A stretch of DNA of 64,000 nt from Amphiura filiformis (taxonomy: Eukaryota > Echinodermata > Ophiuroidea > Amphilepidida > Amphiuridae), in assembly GCF_039555335.1 (NCBI RefSeq), contig NC_092628.1:32123727-32187726 (forward strand), in the 5' to 3' direction. The translations under genes were made by a program, and so were the position numbers. The number at the start of each line of letters is the position of its first letter. Position 1 is the first letter of the stretch. The notes beneath the pieces are model-generated. The model worked only from the letters and a program-made list of their open reading frames with translations, did not search any database and was not told the origin of the DNA. Below, piece by piece: positions 24,201-39,200 of this stretch.

Positions 24201-27200
24201 TAATTTTTCTTATCCTGAAAGTACGGTCATATGTTCAGTAAACACTGCCACATTAGATTTAATTGTGAACAGCCCTGTATTTTTTTTTTTCTTTCTTCGA
24301 TATTTGTCGTGTCGGAGGCTTCATTTTCCGTTAACAATTGTTAACAAATTTTGTGGGTATAGCTTTGGTTCATAATTCTTGGTTATTTCTTCACTTCTTC
24401 TTGATTCATAACAGTTGATATCTTAACTTGAAATGGGTAACAAAAATTAGTTGATTTGCAAGCTTTTAAAATTTTTATAAAATCTTGACTTCAAAGAGCC
24501 GATTTTCCGTTAACTTTTTTGAGCCTCCGAAACAAACTGTTCAGCAAGCTTGGGCAAATATAAATAAAAGAGCTCATCCAATCTATTTATCAAAATGTAG
24601 CAAAGTAGATCCTCAAGTCACTTGTTTTTAAATCATGGAGATATATATCACCGTTTGAAAATGGGACCCAATACAAACTTTCCGTTAACAATTGAAGCCT
24701 CCGAAACAAATGAAGCCTCCGAAACAACAGTAAACTTAATTATCATCTATGCATATCTAAATTGGTATGTTCCATATTGATATCTGCATTGTAATTGTTG
24801 CATGATATGTGCAGAATGTCATAAATTTAAAAAAAAATTGATATTATGGTTAATGCTTGAAAAATATACTGATATCCAAGAAAGCCCGTTTCGGAGGCTT
24901 CACATGCAAATAACACCATACTTAACAAATGGGTGAAAAAATTATCATGTTATAAATCTGCAATATCTGCCGCATAGAATCATTGATTCAATACACACAA
25001 GAAAATAACAGCTTAGATGATCCCAACAGTGTTGTTTTCAAAAAAACTACTTCTGCCATGTTTAACCATTGTAAACATGAAGCCAACAGAAACAAAAAAA
25101 ATGACTTGCTGTGATAATTTAATTTTTGTCACAACTGAAATTCAATACTTAGAAGCAAAGCATGAAAATTGGTAATTGTGATATTTTTTACCTATTTTTT
25201 CATGTCAACTTGTAGTAGTTAGCCAAATATGTTACTTTTATGATCACCTGTGTTGTTAACTGAAGCCTCCGAAACACAAATCGCTTGAATTGCCAATTCT
25301 AAAAATAACTCCAATTTCTGTGAAACTTGGCTGGGAGGTTCCTTTCATCAAGTAGTATTTGTACATGAAGTTAGACATTTAAATTATTTTAGGAACCCAA
25401 TTAAAACTTAAAAAATATGTTTAAGGTTGGGAAATTTCCATTGCAAATGACCCTTGATGTTAAAAATTTTCAAAATTGCAATTACAAACATAGCAAAACA
25501 TGGTACAAAATTTAACTTATATCTGTTGACTTCCCTTACCAAAGTGTCAGGCCTGAATTAAACCTGAATTCAGCTAGAAATCAGGCCTGAAATAATGACT
25601 AAATTCAGGCCTGATTCTAACCTGAAAAAGGGCCGAAATATTTAAATGAGATAAGCCAGAAATTTAATGTCAGGCCTGAAATTTTAGCCAGAAAAATTTA
25701 ACCAGAAATAATAAGCCAGAATTTTAGGTAGAATTATTAAACAGAATTATTAGCCAGAAATATTAACCAGAAATGAAATCAGGCCTGATTCTAACCTGAA
25801 AAAGGGCCGAAATATTTAAATGAGATTAGCCAGAAATGTTGGGCTGAAATTTTAGCCAGAAAGATTTATACAGAAAAAATTAGCCTGAATTTTAGCTAGA
25901 ATTATTAAACAGAATTATTAGCCAGAAATATTAACCAGAAATGAAATCAGGCCTGATTCTAACCTGAAAAAGGGCCGAAATATTTAAATGAGATTAGCCA
26001 GAAATTTGATAAGGCCTGAAATTTTAGCCAGAACAAATTAGCCAGAATTTTAGCTAGAATTATGCCCCCAATCGATTGCAAAATTTAGAAAATCCGATAG
26101 GAAAATTGCCAAAAACAGCTTGTGCCCCCATCATACCCGGTGCCCCCAATCATGGTTGGTGCCCCCCCCCCCATTGGATGACCCATGATGCTTCGCCACT
26201 GGAATACACCTTTTATAGGATTGTGTTATCAGAACTTGCTGGATAACATCAGTTTATTTGAACTCCAAACCTGAAAGAAGTTTGATATTCATACTGTGCA
26301 CTTGACCCTCTTTACAAATTAATGCTCTCCTTTCTCAAATGTTGGTCACAAACCTTGTCAGTTTTGTTTTCAGTCTTAACCCAGGTGAAAAGTGTTACTG
26401 ATGTTCTTGGGGTGTTATGAAGTGGGGAAGGGTTATTTGGAGAGTTCAAATATGGTGAGTTGTCATTTGGAGAGTTCTGATATGGCGAGTTGTCAATTGC
26501 AGAGTTCAACTATGGTGAGTCGTCATTTGGAGAGTTCCATGTGGCAATTTGTCACCTTGAGCATATTGGAAAAGTTTTGTTTGTATAGTTGGGATGTGGT
26601 GTGCTATGTCAATGTAATGGGAAGTTTTTATTTTGAAGTGAGGAGGGTAATTTAGAGAGTTCAAATATTCAGAGCTACCTTTAGCATATTGGAAGAGTTT
26701 ATGTTTACAAAGCACATCCTAACGGTACTACACAACTCTCCCAATATGCAGAAGGTGACAACTCACCATATTTGAACTCTCCAAATGACCCTTCCCCCAC
26801 ATTAAAGTACAAACATCCCCAAGACATCAACATGACATATACCACATTGCAACTTTTACAAAATATAACTCCCGGATATAACTCTTTCAATTCGGTGTAG
26901 GTGATAACTTGCTCATCCTGGTGCATTGAATTCTCCAAATGACAGACCCTCCTCCCACTTCAAAGTACAAACACTCCCAATTTATGCATCAACAGAACAC
27001 ACCAAACCCCAAGTTTACCAAATACAACACTTCAAATTTGGTGAAGGTGAAAACTCACCACATTTAAACTCTACAATGACCCTCCCCCCACTTCAAAGTA
27101 GAAACATCCCCAATATATCAACATTGCCCACCAAATCATCCCAACTTTAAAACCAATACGAACGTACCACTATGATAACCTTATTTGAACTCTCCCAATG

Positions 27201-30200
27201 ACAACTCGCCATATTTGAACTCGCTAAATAACCCTCCCCGCTTCAAAGTACAACCTCCCCAAGACATCAGCATAATTAACACCCCAACAACATCAGTAAC
27301 ACATTTCACCTGGGTCAGCCAGCATCAACCTGCAGTATACCCACATAATTATTCTAAATAAATGATACATGCATAATGCATGCATGTCTGCTGAATTCAA
27401 CAACCTTTCTAGGCAATGTCTCCTGGGGAAAAAGAATGACAAAATTCAGGCTTTGAAACTTACGAACAGCTGATCTTCCTTCCACAGACATAGCTGGTAT
27501 GTTCCCCATCAACTACACAATGTTAAAAGACCCTAAAATACCCTTTAAACTGTTATTTTTTCAAAAAGTTGTGGCAGTTTCTGAGCCTTATCAGCAGTCT
27601 GCTTCCTTACAGTTGGTGACCTCTGACCTAATATCATGTGACCATAATTAGCCTGAAAAATAATTAACCAGAATACCAAATCTGGCTAATATATAGCCAT
27701 ATTTTTGATTCTGGTTAATGTTTTAACCAGAATACAAAATCTGGCTAAATATCTTAGCCAGAAAACTTTTCAAGTTAAGATTTTAGCCTGAAATTGGATT
27801 CAGGTTATGATTTCTGTTTATTAAATAACCAGAATTGATATTCTGGTTAATTTGTTAACCAGAAATTGATATTCTGGTTAATTTATTGGTCTTAGAAAAA
27901 TTTCTGTTTAGATTCAGGCTAAATTAACCAGAATGTTTGGTAAGGGTTACTTTGGAATGGGATTTCACATGTATTCCAGCTTTCATGTCATAATTTTCTG
28001 AGCTTATGTAAAATACATTTTTTCTTAGATTTTAACCAAAATGTTATGGAAATGTCAAATTTTTATCAGAAATCAAAAGGTTTAAGCCTTGAAACACTAT
28101 TTTACTGGAATTTAAGTTGCTTCTATGCATGATTACAGTAAACAGAAACATATTTAAGTGGTTTGAAATTTTGACCCTAAAAATCAAAAGTTACACCCTT
28201 TACTGTGAAAATGACCATATTGATACACTGAATTCCTTCATGACTTTTGTTCCCATAAAATCCTCATTGCTGCCTCTCTATAAATTTCCTCAGATATGAT
28301 TGCCGCCTCTCTAAACTTCCTCAGATATGAGCTCTGTTTCCACCTGTCTTCATCCAACTTCTTTTTTTCCTGTTTAAAATTACATTGAATACCTCCTATG
28401 GTGATGAATTGTAAATTTACCACAGAATTAGAGAAGTATCCCATTTCCATATTCTATCTAACACCAACACCTTCCTCTTTTTTTGCTCTTATTTCTTGAA
28501 CAATAATGTGAATTCCTCCAAACTTTGCACAACCAGTGTCTTAAAAGATTTCCTCTCTTCTATTCAGTAGCTTCGCTGCCCCGCAGCCCTCCCCTATTAT
28601 CTTGTACCTCACTCTTCTTCTATTTCTTTCCTCTTTTCCCTCTTCCTCTTCTATTTTATTTTCTTCTCTCTCCCTCCTTTTTCCTCTCTTTCTTTTTTCT
28701 TCTCATGGCATTATTTCCTCAATTTTGACTCTCATTTCCTAGGAGCGGTGCTCCCCGCTCCCGCACAATTTGCATCCCTGATGCTTCTACATGTACGTGT
28801 AGTAATCATTAATCAACCATTTTCATTATTATAAATTTTAGAATTTACACTGTCATTGAAATCAGCTAATTCCTGCAGAATTCCTTTCTACCTAATAATC
28901 AAGATTGCTTCTTGCATTATAAATAATTTGTGCTGCTACAGTAAGCCTGATCATAAAAATTGAACTTTCTCTTATTCATCAGGAAGAGGAACAACTGATA
29001 GAGGAATGGACCCCAGAACCTCTTGTGCCTAAAACTCCTCAAGATCACCCAGCTCTTAACTATAGAGTTGTTACACAGTAAGTCAATATCAAGGCATAAT
29101 CTTTTTACATGTACGGTACCTGAAAATCTTCCATACGGTAATCTAAAACTTGCTTTTTTTCTACAATTTCTGCACTGTTTACTGGATTTGTACAAAAATG
29201 TACATTCTTGATAAAGAATCCAAATCAAATCTATTTTATATATTTTTTGTTTGTGAGCCAGGACTGACTATTATTGTATACTATATTACAAATGTTGTGC
29301 ATCATTTTGTATCTTTTGTTTGATTTTTTTTCTTTTCTTTTATTTTGTGATTTGATTGTGATTTTGGTTGATTTTCATGATTTAAAAAAAAAAAAAAGCA
29401 CAGGGTATCTCGGTGCCCTGTGGAAAAGATAAAAAAAAGAATCCAAATCCAAAGTGTCCATTTTATGGATCAGTGATTTTCATGAATTACAATTTACATT
29501 GTTTGTTGGGGGGGTCTAGGATTGCGGTTTGGTTCACTATTGGGGTTTAGTCCCACATGTGTACATCAGGGTCATGTTGTACTTGGAAATCTTCATTTTA
29601 TATACCACAAGTATGAGCATAGGAGCCCAAACCAAGATCCCAGATGATCCCCCAAGGACCCTCATTACTCCATTAAATGTGATTCAAAGTTCATTTATCA
29701 AATGTCAACTGTAATTGCTATGCATTTAACTTGTTTATGCTACAGACAAGGTGGCTCTATGCTGACAGTAGATGGGATACAAGGTATCAACATGGGCACC
29801 TTTAACTTCCTTGGTATGGTGGGCAGAAAAGAAACAGCGGTAAGTAAAGTGAGAACTAATCAGTGTGTATGAGCGTGCATGCTGTATTTACCACAATAGT
29901 CAGAAAGTGAATAACATGATAATGTAGTTGACACTATTTGTCCCCAGTAATGAAACATCCACAGTTTGCCCTTAAGATATAAGAAGTAGTGTGTTTGCTG
30001 TCAGATACAGAAAGTTCAATGTGAATAATCACAATTGGAAACAAATACAACATGAATAGGGTGAGTATGAGTAGATATGTTTGCCAGCAAACACGGACGT
30101 TAATATGAAACCCAACTGTGGATGTTACTGCAATGGGGGACAATCCCCGTTAGCTGACATATGCAATTGACTGTAAACAAACTAAAAATGCTTTTGAGAG

Positions 30201-33200
30201 TGCGTCCTCTATTACTGATATAAAAATCAGTCTCCCGTTGATAGGTTAAAATTGTTAATATATAACTTGCATAAAACAGGTCAGCATCCCCAGTTAGGCA
30301 CAGAAAATAAGAAACACATCTGTGCTCATCAGTCCAGTTTAGAGTTACCGGTGAATATATTTAGGGGCGTGTTTGTGTGAGGGTCATTTTTTCATTTAAA
30401 AAACAAGCAGAAAAACTTGGTAAGTTCAACCATTTGCTTGATATACAGCCAGCCAGTTATAATAGCTAAAACTTGGTACCTTGGTTCAAAGTAATTTGTG
30501 CATAAGGTCAAATACATTTTGACTTCATTTCTTGTTTAATTGTTACAGGAGGCATCACTTAAAACACTAGACAAATATGGTGTTGGCAGTTGTGGGCCAA
30601 GAGGATTCTATGGAACTATGGGTAATATTATACTTCATCCGAGTCAATGTTGTATATTATATCGATGAATTTGTCAACCAAAAGTTTTCTCCTGACTTAT
30701 GAAACTTACATTAAACAAAACATAGATCATACACGTTCGGACACTTTCTGTACCGCTTGAAATCCAAAGTGCAAGTCCAATGTGTACAAAATATTGAAAA
30801 TGTACTCATTCATATATTCCATGATCCCATATTTTTATCTGGGGGTGATAGACAACAAAATTTACCCTTCTACTTATGGGAATCGTGGGATTAGGGCCGT
30901 AGCTAGTAGGGGTACAAGTCAGTAATAATTAACAGTATTTAGTAATCAGAATTTATGGTCTGACCACAGCCTGTGATTAGTTAGTAGCGTATAAAAGGAA
31001 GGTTGATTCATCTTAATGCCTTCATCGGAGAAAAGGAATCGCATAAAATTATGGTACTTTTACAAAGCAAAACGCAACTTTTCTAGGCATTGTTGGCACA
31101 GTGTCTTAAGGAAATGTTTCCTATTATTAAAACCTAACTTTTGAGACAATTTGTATGTTTAAAAGTGAAAAAATAACCACAGGGCACACTGTGATCTGCA
31201 GCGTCCAGTCATGGTCATATTTTGAGTAAGAAAAATGTTTCTGAGCCTGATTGACAGATGTGTCAGGAGCAAATTAATTCAGTCTCTCATTTTAGGATAA
31301 TCTTAATTTCTGATGACTATTGCTCTTGCAGATATCCACCTTCAATTTGAGGAACAAGTAGCCAAGTTTATGGGCATAGAAGAGGTCATTCTGTATGCAT
31401 ACGGGTTCTCTACTGTAGCAAGTGCCATCCCAGCCTATGCCAAGAGAGGAGATCTCATATTCTGGTAAGGCAATGTAAAATATATTTGGTGGATTTTTAT
31501 TGTGTCTATGTTGAATCTTGTCAAAATGAATAGTTTTGATAATGAAATTTTACTAATTATATAGACCACTTGACATCATTGTTTATCAACAAAAGTGAGG
31601 GACTGGTCTATCAATATGCTTCAGTGGCTCTCATGTACTATATGAAATGTGGTGGCGTTTAAACTGCACATGCTCTGAGCAAACACTATGATGCGTATGC
31701 ACACTGCAGGGCAAAGAACAATGGAAATTGGTATAATTCGCGCGCATACTGCCGGGCAATGACGGTCACATGTCAAGTGGTCTATAAGGTGTGACACAAG
31801 GTATGAGACTCGATTTTTGCCTTGAGCCATGCACATGGTTTTCAAACTAGAAATATTCTGAACTAAATGAACAGTGATAAAGGAATCGGTTTATTAGATG
31901 GAGCTGAGCCCTAAGTACAGGAATGAAAAACAACATTTTAGGACATTAAAGTAGATTTTCTTGTCTTATTTTGTAGCATGTCTGCAAAACTTGACTTGGA
32001 ACCTTACTTGTAACATTTTAGGATCCCTTATTTATCTCTTATTTCAATGTTGTACATTTTATTATTACAGTGATGAAGGAGTGAGTTTCTCAATCCAGAT
32101 GGGTTTACTAGCATCAAGAAGCAAGGTCAAGTTCTTCAAACACAACAACATGGAGGACTTAGAAAGATTGTTAGAAGAACAACATAGAGATGATCAAAAG
32201 GTAAGAGTTTCTTGGTTGTCAACTTTCAGAAAAATTTAAATAATGGTGAAATTTGATAATCTACTTTTGGTATCTGTAACATAATACAAACATAATTATG
32301 ATTTTTAAGCTTTCTTACTTTTTAGTAATATTATTGATATAATTATTCGGCATATGTATTTACTTCTACATGCTTCTACAACATTTGTATGTTTATCTGA
32401 ATTTTACAGAACCCTAAGAAGGCTCAGAAGACTCGTAAATTCATGGTTGTGGAAGGACTGTACACAAATTATGGGGATATTGCAGATATCAAAAAGTTGG
32501 TAAGTAACAAGCTTGTTCAATTTGGGAGTTGACAAAAGTTAGATATTGATATAAAAATATTGTGTATTTAAATCAAGAAATATTTTGATACTAAAACTAA
32601 TGTCAGTGGATTTCAATTCAAGAGTTATGAATGCCTGAATTCTCAATTATCCCAATACACAAAATACACAGTATATTGTGGGCATCTAGCTAACATCCTC
32701 ATTTTGTTATCAAACAAGTAAATTTCAACAAAAACACTTCCAAATCGATCTTTTCTTAACATTTCCAGGGATAATTATCTGATTGGCCAATAATTTAGAC
32801 CATGTGACAATTTTGTTACCATTAGAACTACAGTTAACTACATCAGGCTCATTTAATGTTGTTGAGTCATACACGTATAGAGGCCCTGCATGAATTTATC
32901 GATTGGCTCCAAACAAAGGATTTGAACCGGTATCCTTCACTGTAATCATGGCGCAGGGCAGTCCATTCAATCAAATATTGTCATCAACCTATTTGATCGT
33001 AGTGCATTTGTTATGTGTGTGAGACGGTAGATTGCAATCATGCTTTTGTTGAATGCATTTGAGAAATCCGGCATATTTCGGTATGATACATCATTTGCAC
33101 AACCTCTATAGTCAATTCTCTTACTCTTTTTTACTTCAATTCCTTTATTATTACTCTTACAGCAATACTACATGTGGTGTTCAGTGAAAAAGAATTATGT

Positions 33201-36200
33201 ATTTACTTGTCACTTCTCTTTCTCAATTACAGATTGAGTTAAAATTCAGATACAAGGTGCGGATCTTCATGGATGAGAGCGTGTCATTTGGAGTGCTGGG
33301 GAAATCAGGACGGGGAGTGACAGAACATTGTGGTGTTGATGTAAGTGATGTCAAAGAAAAAGGAAACAGGATTTTAACGGTGGGAATCAAAAAAAGTTTA
33401 TCAGGAGGCTTCAAGGACATTTTTGGCACTTGGTGGGACATTTTGTTTTGTCATAAAGAAGTACTTATGAAATAGTGTGAAATTTGGCTGTCTTCCTGGA
33501 AAATAAACATTTTTTAAGCCTGAGTTTAATTGTTTAAATATTTGGAACGTTGCACGTTGTTAATCGTATTATTGCAGCTATAGATTTGTCTGAATCCACT
33601 AATATGTGCAAATTAGCATGCAATTGCAAGTGTGTGTGGTCAACTCAAACTTGAATTTCACTATTCTTTTCCATTACAATTTTGCTGTTTAAGCACACCA
33701 CTCTGTCTTTAAAGCTGTCCTATCAACTGACTAAGGATTGGTGCAATAATTATGTGTACCCCGGGAGGGGATTATAGGGGGGGCAAAGATTTTTGGTAGG
33801 CCAGATGGGGGGCAAGCATTTTTGGCAGGTCAAAAGGGGGGTCAAGCGATTTTTGGCAGGTCGAAAGGGGGGGCAAGCTATTTTTTGGCACAGATATTTT
33901 GGGTACCGTTTCTACATTACGCCCTAAAAAGGCATAGGAAAACGTTAGGAACACATTGAAATATGCAAAATTTCCAGCTCGCTGCGCTCACATTATATGA
34001 TAAGACAATTTAAGGTTTTAAATTTGGGTTCACCAAAGTCTTGCATGTGTAAGGGGGGCAAAGATTATTTGCACGTCAAAGGGGGGGGCAAAGGTTTTTG
34101 TGCGTCGAAAGGGGGGCAAAAATTTTTTGGCATGGCCAAAGGGGGGCAAGCGTTTTTGGCAGACCATTTTGAGAATTCACCCCAGGGGTACACATAATTA
34201 TTGCACCACCCCTAACCATCTCACTCTGATGGTTTCAAAATAACATTTTCCAATAGAATTCAATGGAGTTAGAAAGCTCAAGTGGCAGTTGAAATCTTGG
34301 AGACAAGAAGTTTGAAAGGGAATATGGGAAGTGCTTTTAAGAACTCATCCTCTGTGTAACAGAAGGGTTATGACTGTTAAGCCATCCGTGAGTTTCGTCA
34401 TGATTCCTGACAATCATTTTTGTTACATTGCACATTTCTTTGTGTTATTTGTTGAATAAAATTGTATTACTTGTATAACTATTATTCTTACCTTTCATTT
34501 TGTTTTGCCTTTGCTTCTCAGATCACAGATGTTGATTTAATCACAGTCTCCATGGAGATGGCATTGGGAACACTAGGTGGATTTTGTATGGGAAGCAAGT
34601 ATATTGTGGACCATCAGGTAAGGACTACCAATCACAAATTATATACTATAGTTTTCAGCAGAGAACTTCAGCAGTCGTAAATTTGGCACAGTTTATGGAT
34701 GTATACAGAAGTGGGATTCTGATTGGCTAATTGAATCACATCATCATCACATCGGCACCTCATTCGCTGGTCATGCTGGGCAGCAACGTGTGACCTTGTT
34801 CTTTTTACGCGATAGTCAGACAAGGCAGACGGACACCGCTGAAGTAATTTGTTGAATGGTATAATGTGTTATAAGGTAGATTGAGAGAGAACAAGTGGTT
34901 GTTCATAGCCTGATCATTTACTGCAACTAAAAAGAAAGGTGGTGAGATCTAATGTCAATTTGACGCCATTCAAGAGTGCTGATTGGTAATACAGCGATCA
35001 TCACATGAAATTGTGCACTTATGTTCCACCGCCACGTTCATTTTTGTTCACCTTGTGCTGCGTAATGTGTCCTCTACACCCTAATGAAATACTAATTAAG
35101 ATACTTAGTCAATGGTAATGGAACATTTATGGTGACATTATTAAGACAGAAAGCTTATTTTCATGCAAAAACAATGTGATTCACTTTCATGTTACATATT
35201 TCAACTAGTAATTTTCAATATTTTATAATGCACTCTTTCTCTCTGCATCTCTCTTTCAGCTCTTCCTTCCTCTCTTTGTCATCTTTTCATCCACGATCTT
35301 CCCAGTCTCTTCCATAGAGATTTTTACCAATAGTGTTTCTAGTTCTCTTATTTTTCACTTGTTTTTGTTGTTACAGAGGCTTTCAGGTTTAGGCTACTGT
35401 TTCTCAGCATCTCTACCACCTATGCTAGCTACACCAGCCATGGTAGCTATTAATATGATCAAAGATAACCCATCAATATTACATGCTCTCAAGGAAAATG
35501 CCAGTTTGTATATGGAGAACTCTCAAAGTAAGTGCACATTTCTGTAAACAAATGAAGTAGGATTTTTAGATTTTAGAAACATTTTCAGAAAGTTCAGAAG
35601 TACAATATTCAGATTCTTTTTGTAAGTTCAGAAATATGCTAATAGTTGGTCTATTCAAAACTTATTCAGAAATATGAAACTGGCTATATCATAGGCGCAT
35701 CCTTGACAGGATGGCGAAATATCGCCAATATTGTTGTGGCAGCGATATCACACATGATTATCATTTATGTTGTTTTCCTATTACAGAATAAAAGGAATGA
35801 AGGTGCAGGGTATTTCAGTATCTCCTATCCAACATTTATCACTGGCCAACGCTGGGGATAGATTGTCAGATATGAAGCTACTTCAAGACATTGTAGAACA
35901 GGTATGTATCACATGTGACACGATCTGGTCCATGGGGGCCAAAGGCGGCAAATTTGAAATTGAGATAAAGGTAAAAATAGGGAGTAAAAAGACAATAAAA
36001 TATATAAGAATATACACATCACAAAACCTCATAACTTTAGAACCAAGTATGCTAGACCTTTGGTGTTTTCAGTATATTATAGCCTAATGTTACTACAAGA
36101 TAATAATAATAGTAACTCAATTTTCAAGAATGCCTCCTTTGGCCCCCCGTGGAGCAGATTGTGTCACATATGATGTCCTTTACTCATTTGTTGTAAATGA

Positions 36201-39200
36201 CTAACATAAAAACTTGATAGTTAGCATTTGTGCTTACTATCAAGCACTTTTAAAACATGCTCACATGAAGAGCCCAATCCACAAAAGTGTAAAGGGTTTT
36301 GAGCAAATCATCAATGCACATAGTTATATACGAACAAGTAAACTGCAAATGTAGGTCTCAACCCCATTAGCTCAGTTGGTAAAGCGCCGGACTTTGGTGC
36401 AATTTCATGTTTTTAAAAGCGCTCGATAGTAAGCACATATGCTAGCTTTTGAGTTTTTACGGTATTCAGAATTATTAGGTTCACATTATTGTCATAGACT
36501 CCGCTTAATCACTTGCAAAGTGATATGTGCATTTGCCTGGATGAAATTACAGGGTTTAGGTTATTTTGGTGGCAAAATAGGTTATGGACGAGATTGTTTA
36601 GCACAGTTAGTCACTCATTAACAATTGTAGGGAAAGTAGCTTTTCAAATTCTATTCAGTCATAATCACCAATATACAGTGACCCAATTCAGGTTGCATCT
36701 CTATTTTCAAGATGGCTGCTCACAAGCCAAACAAAAGGGTTGATATCAACTTTGGATCTCTTTTTATGCCTCCACATGAGGCATCCTGTTTTTGCAATGT
36801 CCATCCTTCAGTCCGTCCGGATGCTGTATCTCGGGCATGGATGGGCGGATTGACTTCAGATTTTCAGGATAGGTGGGTCATGGTCAAAATCAAAAACTCG
36901 GGCTACTTTTTTTTGGGTGGGGTTCAAATATGCTGCGGTCAAAGGTCAATCTGAGGTCAAATTACAAAAACTGTCATATGGGCATGAAACTTGGTAGGTA
37001 CATTCAACATTTAGAGCCAAATTTTTGGAAGGTCATTTTGGGGTCATCCAGGGTCACCAAGGGGTCATCTGAGGTCAAATTACTAAAATTGTCGTATGGG
37101 AGTGAAACTTGGTGGGTACAGTCAACATTTAGAGCCAAATTTTTGGAAGGTCATTTCGGGGTCATCCAGGGTCACCAAGGGGTCATCTGAGGTCAAATTA
37201 ATAAAATTGGTCGTATGTGCTTGAAACTTGGTGGGTACAGTCAACATTTAGAGCCAAATTTTTGGAAGGTCATTTCGGGGTCATCCAGGGTCACCAAGGG
37301 GTCATCTGAGGTCAAATTAATAAAATTGGTTGTATGGGCATGAAACTTGGTGGGTACAGTCAACATTTAGAGCCAAATTTTTGGAAGGTCATTTTGGGGT
37401 CATCCAGGGTCATCAAGGGGTCATCTGAGGTCAAATTAATAAAATTGGTTGTATGTGCTTGAAACTTGGTGGGTTCAGTCAACATTTAGAGCCAAATTTT
37501 TGGAAGGTCATTTCGGGGTCATCCGGGTCAGCAAGGGGTCATTGGAAGGTCAAATTAATGAATTGGGCGTATGGGCAACCTTATATATATGACTATTATT
37601 TTTGCTCATATTTTTTATGTTTGTTTGTTTACCACTCAGTTGACTTTTAGCGTTATCAGATTTGTACACATGTAAATCGCCTCATGGTGGAGGTATCCCA
37701 TTCGACGCCTTGCGTCGAAAACCGTGATGTTTCTAGTTTTGCACTTTGTTCGACTTTGAGTATGGTAGTGAGGTTATTTTTTACACGGTTGCAGTGCAAG
37801 TATTCTGACAAAGTCGGACAAACTGCCCTTGTACACATGTGTATAATATGCTCTGCACGATTAGGCTATCTTGACCTATATCACTTCCAAACGTGACGTA
37901 AGATATATGATATAATATCTATGATGGCAAGCGAGAGTGGTTGGTATTTGTAATGAATAGCCAATGGCACCTCAGGAGAGTAACACTTGTGATTATATCA
38001 AACTGATATCACCTTTTGATAGCATGTCAGTATAATCTGAAGAATTAAGAATAGCTGTGTAACCTTAATAAACCCTTCTACTTATTTAGGTCTTGTGCTT
38101 CTTGATATAAGGCATCTTGAGATGGTGTCCTTCTGGCAATTAAAGTCCAGTAAAACAGGACAGGCAAGGTCCAATTAACTAAACAGACTGATGTTTACTA
38201 CCAATTATGTGTTTGCTTTTTCAGGCATTAGATCGTGGTGTAGTTTTAACGCTATCAAGATACTTGGATGAAGAAGAAGCCTTCCCACCACCCCCAAGGT
38301 AAAGTATTATTACTATTATTCGAAAACAGGTCTGATGGATTCAATATAATGGAGTTTATTCTCTTATTTGACAAAAGCAGCTAAATAAATAAAATAATGA
38401 AGTACTCGCTCGTTATATTTCAGTTCCTATCAGAAACCTTGTTCACTCTGCATTGACTGTGGTGTTTCTAGATGTTGGTAGTCCTTGGTGGCTGTAATGA
38501 CATTGCCACATTTTGAAATGAACCGTTTTTAAATGAACCAGAACTTATTAAATTTAATTGACCTTTAAAGGGCATTTCCTGATCCACGCCCCACTTTCCT
38601 AAAAAAGTTGAGATTTTTATAGCACTGGAAACCTCTGGCTGCATAATGTTTATACAATGTACAAAAACTTTCTTGCAGATTCATCATTTTATAGCAAAAA
38701 TATCGTCAGATTTGAATTATGCTCTGGTTAACCAGAACAAAATTAACTGCATTGGGCTATGGAGCAGTATAGCATAATGCACATATACTAATCATGCATA
38801 ACATGCAAACACAAAATAGGAATCAACTGAAATTTTGGGAATAAGCTTTTTTTGTGGATATCTACTGAAAAATGTCATAAAAAAGGATGCTAGGATCACA
38901 AAATACTCCGTTGAGCAATCTTGATGAACCTCATAAATAAAGAAAAACAACAACTTTACTTGCTAGCCTGTTTATTGGAAATTTCATAATTTTCTTCTTT
39001 CAAATAATCAGTGAAACAGGACAGCCTTTCTTCTTTCCCTCTGATGATGTCCTGCAGCTTCAATGTCTTTTAATGATTTGCATAGCGTCTACCCAGGATT
39101 TTGAGTGGGTTTTTCTTTACCATCAACTTGACTTGAAATTACTTTTGTTTTTGTATCTTCATATTTGACAGTATACGGTGGCTGTGAGTGTAGCATTATC

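Noticed and set aside
36358-36440. tRNA gene
   Set aside because: Only the 5' half resembles a tRNA; no B box, anticodon arm pairing or 3' stem.
36935-37575. CRISPR-like array
   Set aside because: Units are directly adjacent with no spacers, in a eukaryotic intron; it is a minisatellite.
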